A stretch of 62,752 nucleotides of DNA, from positions 1 to 62,752 of the forward strand of contig SLJM01000036.1 in assembly GCA_007135085.1 (NCBI GenBank). Reading direction: 5' to 3'. A program made the translations under genes and the position numbers. Below the pieces are notes generated by a model, which saw nothing but the letters and a program-made list of their open reading frames with translations, was not told where the DNA came from and made no database searches. Below are positions 50,432-58,148 of this stretch, piece by piece. Position 1 is the stretch's first letter; every line of letters begins with the position of its first letter. Source of the stretch: Myxococcales bacterium (GTDB lineage: Bacteria > Myxococcota_A > Bradymonadia > Bradymonadales > Bradymonadaceae).

Positions 50432-52429
50432 TCACCTTCCCCAGATAACCCAGCCCAGCACCAGCAGGGCCATCAATAGGGCGACCACCCCGATGGCGAT
50501 CCAGAGGACACCCCCTTTTTGGGTATCTTTATCGGCATCCACGTCGGTCTGTGCACGGGCCACTTCGGGATCAACCGTCTTCTGTGGCCTTGACCCGGAG
50601 GTCGTACTCGATTCAGATGAGTCGTTAATACCAATATCAGTGGGCGCTCGCAGGGCGCGCAGCGCAGGCCGCTCGGCGGCAGTGGACTCCGAGTGGTCAT
50701 CACCGAGTTGATGGGGGCCGCTTCCCGTCTTTTGCCGGGTTTGCTGTTCGCGGTGCTCCCTTCGAAGCTCAGAAATTCTTTTCGAGGGTCGCACCTCGGC
50801 TGTCTCCACGGTCTCGCTGCCCACGGTCTCGCTGTCCACAGTCTCGCTGCCCTCATTACCGAGGGTGGAAAGTTTCCGCAGGGAAGGACGCTCGGCGGCG
50901 GTGGAGGCCGAAATATCGGCGTCGTCCGTTTCGTCGACATCGTCTTCTGGTCGAACCAATACTTCCAGCCGCTGTGAGCGGGTATGCTCACTGGTGGCGC
51001 GCAATTCCTCATGAGCCCCTTTGGGGATATGAACGTGGGTCACTTCCTTGCTGTCCACCCCCGGCTTGTCGACGGCGACGACTCCCTCCGGTTCGTCGTC
51101 TACCCAGGCCTTCATCCCGGCCGACATGGGAATGGTCTCCATGACGTCGTCGAAGTCATCGTCATCCAGCTCTTCCACCTCGGGCCGGGCCCGCTCCGTG
51201 GTGGTGGGTAAAAAGTCATCGCCCGACTCGGAAAACGGCAGGGTCGTCGTCTCGTCGATCTGGCGCGGGTTGGTGTCTTTCGGCGGCTTTCGCTCCTGAG
51301 TTTCGGCCTGCGAGCTCTCCTCGAGGCCCCCTGCCTTTCGGCGAAGCGCCTTGACCCGATCCCTTTCGATCTTGCGCACCGCCGAGGTGCTCAACTCCAC
51401 GGTCATCCCCGGCGAACTGTCGGCTCCATCGACCTCCAACGTATCTGCCCCGGAGGCCAGATATTCGAGCCGAAATTGATCGGTCTGATCGAGGGCCACC
51501 TCATCGGCGGCCAGGGCGAATTCCAGTAGATCCGCCGGCATGGGCCGAGTGATCGTATCTGAAGGCTCGGTCTCATCGCCGATCTTGATGAGGGCCTGGG
51601 TCATCTCCTTGATGGACTGGAAGCGGTTCTCCGGCTCTTTGGCCAGCGCCCTCAAGATGATCTCTTCCATCTCCGGTGAGAGATCGGGGCGAAGCTCGCT
51701 GGGCGGCGTGGGCGGTGCCTCGACCTGAGCCATCATCAGAGCGAATTCGGAAGAGGCGTTAAAGGGCACCTCGCCGGTGCATAATTTGTATAGCGAGCAG
51801 CCCAGGCTATAGATATCGGCCCGGCCGTCGATATTGCGCGAGCCCACGATCTGCTCGGGGCTCATATAGTGGAGTGTACCCACCGTGGTGCCGTCGGCGG
51901 TCAACTCCTTGCCCCGGCTGACCTTGGCCACCCCGAAGTCCATCACCTTTGGCTCGGCATAACCCGACGTCGTCTGCAGAAGCACGTTGCTCGGCTTGAG
52001 GTCGCGATGGACGATGCCCTTACTGTGGGCAAAGCCAACGGCGCTCATCACGGGCATGAGCAGCTCCACGATCTCCCGCTCCGACAGGGGCGCCTTGCGC
52101 TGGAGATATTCGTCGAGGGTCTCGCCATCGACATATTCCATCACGAAACAGAGCAGGGGCTCGCGCACCACCTGGTAGACGTGGACGATATTGGGATGCT
52201 TGAGCATCGCCTGGATTCGGCCCTCGTCGAGAAAGCGGGCCTTGACCACCGTGTTGTCAGAATAATGAGCGAACAGTATTTTGATCGCCACCGGCAGGCC
52301 CGACGTCTCGTCGACGGCCTGATAGATAGTGGCCATTCCCCCCTCGTCGATGCGGCGCTCGATGCGGTAGCGCTCGCAAAAGAGCATCCCTGGATGGATG
52401 CTCGACGGGCTGGGGTTATTTGGGACCAT
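50432..52429 (-). CDS. Tail-anchored Ser/Thr kinase
   Basis: 665 aa. Kinase domain about 18-280: RYRIERRIDEGGMATIYQAV, VAIKIL, HSKGIVHRDLKPSNVLL, VMDFGVAKV, YMSPEQ and ADIYSLGCSLYKL. A 350-residue low-complexity acidic and Ser/Thr-rich linker follows (DVDETDDADISASTAAERPS), ending in one membrane segment, VLWIAIGVVALLMALLVLGWVIWG, at the extreme C-terminus. There is no external sensor domain: the protein is anchored by its tail with everything in the cytoplasm. All catalytic residues intact. Downstream lie the two cNMP proteins. Confidence 0.9.
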   Translation of the reverse strand: MVPNNPSPSSIHPGMLFCERYRIERRIDEGGMATIYQAVDETSGLPVAIKILFAHYSDNTVVKARFLDEGRIQAMLKHPNIVHVYQVVREPLLCFVMEYVDGETLDEYLQRKAPLSEREIVELLMPVMSAVGFAHSKGIVHRDLKPSNVLLQTTSGYAEPKVMDFGVAKVSRGKELTADGTTVGTLHYMSPEQIVGSRNIDGRADIYSLGCSLYKLCTGEVPFNASSEFALMMAQVEAPPTPPSELRPDLSPEMEEIILRALAKEPENRFQSIKEMTQALIKIGDETEPSDTITRPMPADLLEFALAADEVALDQTDQFRLEYLASGADTLEVDGADSSPGMTVELSTSAVRKIERDRVKALRRKAGGLEESSQAETQERKPPKDTNPRQIDETTTLPFSESGDDFLPTTTERARPEVEELDDDDFDDVMETIPMSAGMKAWVDDEPEGVVAVDKPGVDSKEVTHVHIPKGAHEELRATSEHTRSQRLEVLVRPEDDVDETDDADISASTAAERPSLRKLSTLGNEGSETVDSETVGSETVETAEVRPSKRISELRREHREQQTRQKTGSGPHQLGDDHSESTAAERPALRALRAPTDIGINDSSESSTTSGSRPQKTVDPEVARAQTDVDADKDTQKGGVLWIAIGVVALLMALLVLGWVIWGR

Positions 52430-52564
52430 TGCCTGGGTTCGCTGGTTCGAGTGACGAAATAACGTGGTCAGTGTAGCGTAACAACGTGGCGACGCAAATT
52501 CGCGGTCGTCCCGCTGATAGGCAGGTCAAACCGCGATGATCGGGCTCCACGGTAGGTCTATTTG

Positions 52565-53326
52565 ATGACTAACACCCAAAAGCTGGCCACCATTTCCGCA
52601 ATCCTGATCCTGATCCTGGTTCTGTTCCTGCTCGTCTCCCTTCCTACCGAAGAACCACCTGATTCCGAAGAGCTACCCCGGTCACAGACATCATCAGCTC
52701 CCGAACAACCTGCCCGATCGGCGACGGCCGACGCCAAACCGGCCTCCACTGCTCCTGATCATTCCCATTCATTCGCCGATTCAGCTCCAGTCGATGAAGA
52801 GCCGCCCCAGCCTCCCCGGCCATTGCCCGGCCACGACTCCCGGGCCGACCAAGAAGTTTCCCAGGCACCACAGGAGCTGTCGATCACCATCGACGACCTC
52901 GACGAAGCGGTTGGTCCGGCGCGGTGGATGGCCCAACCCCACGACGTGGACGTGGAAGCTCTGGAAGAGGAACTCCACCAGGGGGCGATGGACCAAGAAT
53001 TCGAAATCGCCCTGCGCCGTGACCGACGCCGCTCCATAGAGGTCGTCGACGCCGCCGTCCAGGACTGCTACCGGGCCTGGCGACGCCGTGGAATCGACGC
53101 CGAGATCGTCACCCAGGGCATCGATGACAGCCGGGTCGCCCTGGGGTGGACTCTGAACACCGAGGCCGGGCGGGGGCGAGTTGAAGACCCGCAGATCCTC
53201 CACCAACTGGGCCCTCGAGATGGGCGTTTTGAAGCCTGCTTGATCGACAATGTCGACGGCCTTCGCTTCCAGGCCGTCGGCGACGGGGCAAACCTGGAAG
53301 TCCAATGGGCGATGCAGCCTAATTGA
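52565..53326 (+). CDS. AgmX/PglI C-terminal-domain-like membrane protein
   Basis: 253 aa. One N-terminal membrane segment (ISAILILILVLFLLVSL), a Pro/Glu-rich spacer, and a C-terminal domain with the pattern VDAAVQDCYRAWRRRG ... VALGWTLNTEAGRGRV ... GRFEACLIDNVDGLRF, which resembles the AgmX/PglI C-terminal domain linked to gliding machinery and related TonB-like proteins in Myxococcota. The matching is by pattern only. ATG 52565; a TTG directly upstream is in frame. The last 8 bases overlap tail-to-tail with the kinase gene at 53319. Lies between two kinase genes, on the opposite strand. Confidence 0.65.
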   Translation: MTNTQKLATISAILILILVLFLLVSLPTEEPPDSEELPRSQTSSAPEQPARSATADAKPASTAPDHSHSFADSAPVDEEPPQPPRPLPGHDSRADQEVSQAPQELSITIDDLDEAVGPARWMAQPHDVDVEALEEELHQGAMDQEFEIALRRDRRRSIEVVDAAVQDCYRAWRRRGIDAEIVTQGIDDSRVALGWTLNTEAGRGRVEDPQILHQLGPRDGRFEACLIDNVDGLRFQAVGDGANLEVQWAMQPN

Positions 53327-55286
53327 CCTTGAGCTGCCAGGCCTGAACGGTGGCGCCGAATAGAGAGAGAGCTACGATCCGGCCGTCGACCAGACGTCGT
53401 ACCGTGCGCAGGCCGGCACCCACCGAAATCGTCCGCAGCACCTGGCCATGTGCCAGCGCGCCGATATGAAAACCGCCTCGGCCGTCGAGAGCAAAATAGT
53501 GCTCGTCATCGAGCAATCCCACGTCGGCGATGGCATCGGGGGCGACGGGAAGGTGCCATTTGAGCTGCTCGTCGCCGTCGACGAAGGCCATCGAACCATC
53601 CCACAACCCCACCAGCATCGCTCCCTTTCGCCCCGCCGACAGGGTGGAGATCGCATCGGGAAAGCGCAATAATTCATGGCTTGAGTTGGTGCGCAGATCG
53701 AGCTTCCATAATTGGCCCCGCTCCAGGCCGTAATAGACCACCGGCCCCGACGAGACCAACTCCAGCGCCAGCGGAGAGCCGTCGACCTGATGCTCGCTGC
53801 GTCGCCGCCCGGTGCCCGGGTCGAGCTCGCAGATCTGTCCCTCTCGGCCGGCGACGATCATATATCCGGCGTGGAGATCGAGATCGGTGGCGCAGATAAT
53901 CTTGGAGCCGGCGATCGAATTTCGAAACGCCCCGGCTCCCAGGCCCACCAGGTGGACCGATTTTTTGGCATCGGCGAAGACGCAGGCCATGCCCTTGGGG
54001 TCGAGCACGGCAGCGGTGATCATGGGAATGGAGTCTCTTTCAAAGGGGGACTCCACCTCGGAGACCAGCTCCATATCGAGTTCGGTGTCGCTGGCCAGCC
54101 AGGGCGCCTCTTCGGCCTCGGTCATAGTGGGATCGTTGGCCAATTCAGTGGAGGTCCACTCGCTGAGACTGACCCACTCGAAGGGAGGCGGCGTGGTGAC
54201 GGCGAAGTGACCCCGATCTGCATCGCTCTGCGATGGCTCGTCATACCCCACCGGCCGGTTGCCGAAGTGACGCGGGCTGCGCCCCTTCTGCAGGGCCATG
54301 AGATCTTCGTAGATCAGGTGGAGATCGTTCGGGCGGTCGGCCCGATCCCGGGCCATGAGATGGCCCACCAAAAACTCCAGGGGCTCTGAAAAGCTCTGCT
54401 CCTCGTTGGCCTCGGCCAGACGGGGGCGACGGTCGTGAACGTGGGCATCCATCACCCGAAGGGCATTGGTATAGGCAAAGGGAGGCTGACCGGTGAGCAT
54501 ATGATAGATCAAACAACCCAGGCTGTAGATATCACTGCGGGCGTCCGGGGGCGCCTCCTCCGTACACTGCTCGGGGGCTGCATAAAGGGGAGTGCCCTGA
54601 AAGCCGAAGCTCCCCGAGCTCGACCCGTCCTCTTCGATGTCGCGGGCGATGCCGAAATCCAACACCCGGGCAAACAGTCCGGAGGCCGGCAACTCCTCGA
54701 TCATCACGTTCGCCGGCTTTAAATCACGGTGGATAATCCCCCGCGAATGGGCCTCGTGGAGGCCGTTGGCCAACTGCGCGGCGATCGCCAGCGCGTCGTC
54801 GACGGGAAGATAACCCCGCTCCTCGAGAATCTGCTCCAGAGTGCGCCCCTCCACAAAATTCATCACCAGCCCGAAGATATCCTTGTCGAGCTCGATGGCC
54901 TCGTAGACGTCGATGACGTGGGGGTTTCGAATCTGGGTGATCGCATCCACTTCGGCGTGGAAGCGCTCGATGACCTTCTGGCGCACTTTGCCCTCTTCAA
55001 AGCGCCGGGCGTCGACGATCTTGAGCGCAAAGGGACGGCGAAACCGCAGCCCCCGGGCACGATAGACGTGGCCCGAAGCCCCGGAGTCCAGAAATCGGTC
55101 GATGAGATAACGCCCGTCGACGACTCGCCCCAAAAATGGGTAGGGATATTCCCGCAGCGACGGCCAATCGCCGTCGGGACGATCCTGACCACACTCGACA
55201 CATTCATCTTTGGCCCGCTCAAAACAGGTATTGCACTGCGGGCACACGGCGTCGAGTAACGACGTAGTCAAAACGGAGGCGGCCAC
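53319..55286 (-). CDS. Zinc-ribbon Ser/Thr kinase with C-terminal beta-propeller, second locus
   Basis: 655 aa. Zinc ribbon CPQC/CVEC (15-18, 29-32), kinase about 50-330 with RYLIDRFLDSGASGHVY, FALKIVD, IIHRDLKPAN, LDFGIARD and YAAPEQ, then from about 430 a WD40/PQQ-like propeller (CVFADAKKSVHLVGLG, YMIVAGREGQICELDPGTGR, LKWHLPVAPDAIADVGLL). Same layout as 5078-7267, so this kinase-propeller form is a recurrent family. GTG 55286 chosen: GGAG five bases before, 16 bases after the upstream kinase stop; a longer frame to 55418 would overlap that gene. Cytoplasmic. Confidence 0.87.
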   Translation of the reverse strand: MAASVLTTSLLDAVCPQCNTCFERAKDECVECGQDRPDGDWPSLREYPYPFLGRVVDGRYLIDRFLDSGASGHVYRARGLRFRRPFALKIVDARRFEEGKVRQKVIERFHAEVDAITQIRNPHVIDVYEAIELDKDIFGLVMNFVEGRTLEQILEERGYLPVDDALAIAAQLANGLHEAHSRGIIHRDLKPANVMIEELPASGLFARVLDFGIARDIEEDGSSSGSFGFQGTPLYAAPEQCTEEAPPDARSDIYSLGCLIYHMLTGQPPFAYTNALRVMDAHVHDRRPRLAEANEEQSFSEPLEFLVGHLMARDRADRPNDLHLIYEDLMALQKGRSPRHFGNRPVGYDEPSQSDADRGHFAVTTPPPFEWVSLSEWTSTELANDPTMTEAEEAPWLASDTELDMELVSEVESPFERDSIPMITAAVLDPKGMACVFADAKKSVHLVGLGAGAFRNSIAGSKIICATDLDLHAGYMIVAGREGQICELDPGTGRRRSEHQVDGSPLALELVSSGPVVYYGLERGQLWKLDLRTNSSHELLRFPDAISTLSAGRKGAMLVGLWDGSMAFVDGDEQLKWHLPVAPDAIADVGLLDDEHYFALDGRGGFHIGALAHGQVLRTISVGAGLRTVRRLVDGRIVALSLFGATVQAWQLKVN

Positions 55287-55302
55287 AACTACTCCGGGAT
55301 AT

Positions 55303-57897
55303 TCAACGGTTAATAATTCGTTCTTCTGCGCCGGCTTCGATGTCGACGTAATAAGTCTTATTGAGATTGAATTCGTCGTTGACCAGGACCACCTTGTGGC
55401 TCCCCACAGGCAATTCAAAATCGCGAAGCGGAGTATGATGTCCCGTATCGCGGTCGTTGATATAAACCCGGGCCACTGGACGGGAGGCGACGGTCAACGT
55501 TCCCGTACCGGCCGGCTCGGGCTCGGCCGGGGGATCGGGCGTGGGCGTGGGTGTGGGCTCGGCGCGGGCAGGTTCGGGCTCGGGCTCCGGTTCGGGCTGT
55601 GGCCGAGTGCGCCGTGGCGTGGGTTCGGGCGCCTGGCGAGCCGAGCCGCCATCGCTGCGACGGGGCGACGAGCCGGCCGAGGCATCGGCCACCGCCGTCT
55701 CTTCGCGCTCGAGCTCGGCCTCCATCTCCACTTCGCGCTCCATTCCGGGCTCGAAGGTCTCCTCCCAGCTCTCGTAGCGGTTTCGCTCCACCACGACCCG
55801 ATAGGTCAACCGAGCGTCCAGCTCCTCGATGGTGTCCGGCGTGCGCCCCGAGGCGATCTCATCGTCGTTTTCGGCGTCCAGAATCTTATAATCCGAGCGA
55901 TTCGGCGTCGAACTCAGGACCAGCGCCACCTGGGCGGGCCGAAGCTCCACCGCGACGTCGACGACCTCATCGTAGGTGATCTCCACCTCACGGGTCTCCT
56001 CGAGATAATCGTCAAGGACTATCTTAATCTCGTAGCTACCCGGTTTGAGCTCCCGTACTTCGACGGGCGTCGTCTCGTCGTATTCCTCGCCATCGACGAA
56101 GAGGGTCGCCTCCTCTGGAGCGGTGACCAGGTCAAAGCCGGTGTCGCTGAAGTCGTGCGGCGTCAATTCCTGGGCAACCCGGCGGGCCTGCCCGGCCTCG
56201 AAAGTCTCGTTCAGTTCCAGGGCATAATGATGCTCTCGTTCGACGACGATCGAGGCGACCCCGGCGGGCAGCTCGGTCTCAAAGGGGGTGGCCCCCTCAT
56301 GGATGACCTCACCGTCGACGGTGATGACCACCGGCTCCTCGCCAAAATCAAAGGTCACCGCAGCGGTGGTCTCCATCATCATGAAATAATAGACGCCCAG
56401 ACCGATCCCGACGACCAGCACCGCCACCAGGGCCACCACACCCAGCCGGGTCTTGGAGCCCGATTTGCCGCGAGTGCGCTGGGACTGGGGAAACATCTGT
56501 GCGTTGGGCACCGTCACCTGAGCCTGGGGCTCAGGCCGGCGCTCCACGGCGTGCATCTGAGCCGTCGGCTGGGGCTGGCGCCGCGGTTCGATCTCGATCC
56601 CTCGTCCACCGCCGGAGCGCTGACCAGCTAGATCGAGTTCTTCGTCCCACCGATTATACTCCATGGTGGGGTCGTCGTCGGCCAACCCGGGGACGTGAAT
56701 CTGGGTCACCTCGTCATCACCGGCCCCGCCGCCGTGGACGTGACCCACGTCTTCAGCATAGACGATATCGGACTCGGTAATACTCTCCTCTTCCTCGTCT
56801 TCCCGACCGAAGATCTGGGTCTCCATCTCCTCGTCGCCCCAGCTCAGATCGGCCGCCGTGGGCGCCGAAGATTGCCCGGCGGGCGCCTGGCTTGCCATGA
56901 TGGGCTGCAGGTCCAGGGAGCGATAATATTCGAGCTTCTTATTTTCGAATTCGATATCGGCCTGAAAGGCCTCCTTCATATAGGCGGCCAGATCCTTATT
57001 CGTATAATAATAGCCCTGGTTGCGCATAAAGAGCTCCAGGTCTTCCGCCAGCTCATAGGTCGACTGGTAGCGCTCCTCCGGAGTGCGCGCCAGCGCCTTT
57101 AAGACGATATCTTCCAGACCTTTTGGTATATGCGGATTGTATAGAGATGGCGGGCTCATCTCGACTTTACGGATCTTCTCCAGGGTGTCGAAATCGCTCT
57201 CTCCCAGGAACAGCCGCTCCAGGGTGAGCATCTCGTACATCACGATGCCCAGGCTAAATAGGTCGCTTCGGTGATCGACGTGCAGCCCCCGCACCTGCTC
57301 GGGGCTCATATAGCTGAATTTGCCCTTGAGGATTCCCACCTGAGTCTGGCTGGTCTTGCCCTGGGCCTTGGCGATGCCGAAGTCGATGATTTTGACCTCC
57401 CCCTCATAGGAGACCAGGATATTCTGCGGCGAGATATCGCGATGGACGATGTCTAAGGGGCGGCCCTGAGGGTCTTTTTTCTCGTGAGCGTGGCCCAGCC
57501 CCTCGCAGACCTTCATGATCGTGTAGCAGATACGGGGAATCGACACCTCTTCGCCGATGCGCCGGGCCCGCTCGAATTTGGTCTTCAGATCTTTGCCGCC
57601 GATATATTCGAGGGCGATAAAATAGGAGTCGTCCACCTGCCCCAGATCGAAAATCTGGGCAATATTGGGATGGTTGAGCTGGCCTGCGATCTTGGCCTCG
57701 TCGATGAACATTTTAATAAACGATTCATCTTCGGCGATGCTGTCCAGAATTTTTTTGATCGCCAGCAGCCGCTCAAACCCCTCCACGCCAAAGGCTTTTG
57801 CTTTATAGACCTCGGCCATGCCTCCCACGTTGACACGCTCGAGGAGGTAATATTTGCCGAATGGGATCGGTTCTGGAAGGATTCCCGGTTCGCTCAT
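55303..57897 (-). CDS. Ser/Thr kinase with transmembrane segment and PEGA domains
   Basis: 864 aa. Kinase about 14-290 (YYLLERVNVGGMAEVYKAK, LAIKKIL, DIVHRDISPQNILV, IIDFGIAKA, YMSPEQ). HRDISPQN is a form common in myxobacterial kinases. Then a linker, one membrane segment near 498-520 (LGVVALVAVLVVGIGLGVYYFM), and outside it several PEGA-type beta-sandwich repeats (VITVDGEVIHEGATPFETELPAG, TLFVDGEEYDETTPVEV, GSYEIKIVLDDYLEETREV), plus a Pro-Glu-rich spacer (PQPEPEPEPEPARAEPTPTP) and a last PEGA (VASRPVARVYINDRDTGHHT). PEGA domains bind envelope carbohydrate or glycan in general. First gene of the 57897-53319 unit. Confidence 0.9.
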   Translation of the reverse strand: MSEPGILPEPIPFGKYYLLERVNVGGMAEVYKAKAFGVEGFERLLAIKKILDSIAEDESFIKMFIDEAKIAGQLNHPNIAQIFDLGQVDDSYFIALEYIGGKDLKTKFERARRIGEEVSIPRICYTIMKVCEGLGHAHEKKDPQGRPLDIVHRDISPQNILVSYEGEVKIIDFGIAKAQGKTSQTQVGILKGKFSYMSPEQVRGLHVDHRSDLFSLGIVMYEMLTLERLFLGESDFDTLEKIRKVEMSPPSLYNPHIPKGLEDIVLKALARTPEERYQSTYELAEDLELFMRNQGYYYTNKDLAAYMKEAFQADIEFENKKLEYYRSLDLQPIMASQAPAGQSSAPTAADLSWGDEEMETQIFGREDEEEESITESDIVYAEDVGHVHGGGAGDDEVTQIHVPGLADDDPTMEYNRWDEELDLAGQRSGGGRGIEIEPRRQPQPTAQMHAVERRPEPQAQVTVPNAQMFPQSQRTRGKSGSKTRLGVVALVAVLVVGIGLGVYYFMMMETTAAVTFDFGEEPVVITVDGEVIHEGATPFETELPAGVASIVVEREHHYALELNETFEAGQARRVAQELTPHDFSDTGFDLVTAPEEATLFVDGEEYDETTPVEVRELKPGSYEIKIVLDDYLEETREVEITYDEVVDVAVELRPAQVALVLSSTPNRSDYKILDAENDDEIASGRTPDTIEELDARLTYRVVVERNRYESWEETFEPGMEREVEMEAELEREETAVADASAGSSPRRSDGGSARQAPEPTPRRTRPQPEPEPEPEPARAEPTPTPTPDPPAEPEPAGTGTLTVASRPVARVYINDRDTGHHTPLRDFELPVGSHKVVLVNDEFNLNKTYYVDIEAGAEERIINR

Positions 57898-57918
57898 GTG
57901 CCCTACACCACATAGCTG

Positions 57919-57947
57919 GCGCGCCCCTATGCATGCAGGGGGCGCGC
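57919..57947 (-). promoter_or_regulatory. Leader hairpin before PEGA kinase
   Basis: 10-bp stem GCGCGCCCCT / AGGGG(G)CGCGC with one bulged base and an ATGCATGC loop, ending 22 bases before the kinase start codon. In the mRNA it would sit just upstream of the ribosome binding site and could limit access to it. Confidence 0.4.
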
Positions 57948-58018
57948 GGTGAAAAAGTCGGCGCTGTTAACGTCCGCTCTTATGAAGAGCAGCTAGATCT
58001 GTGCCGACGGCGCCCTGA

Positions 58019-58048
58019 ATCGTAAGGAAAGGGCTCTCAAGTTGTCAA
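58019..58048 (-). promoter_or_regulatory. Sigma-70-type promoter for PEGA kinase
   Basis: On the minus strand TTGACA (58048-58043), 18-base spacer, TACGAT (58024-58019). Perfect -35 and four-of-six -10. It points at the kinase gene starting at 57897, giving a leader of about 110 bases that includes the hairpin at 57919-57947. Confidence 0.55.
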
Positions 58049-58148
58049 TCATCGAGGACGAGCGAGTGAGAATGGGTTGACGAATCCCCCCTGCCAACGC
58101 ACGGTCAGCGTCGGCGTTTGACTGACCTATGCCCCGACACTCGAATCT

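Noticed and set aside
55287-55418. Upstream extension of the 53319 kinase to 55418
   Set aside because: It overlaps the PEGA kinase in another frame; GTG 55286 has a well-placed GGAG.
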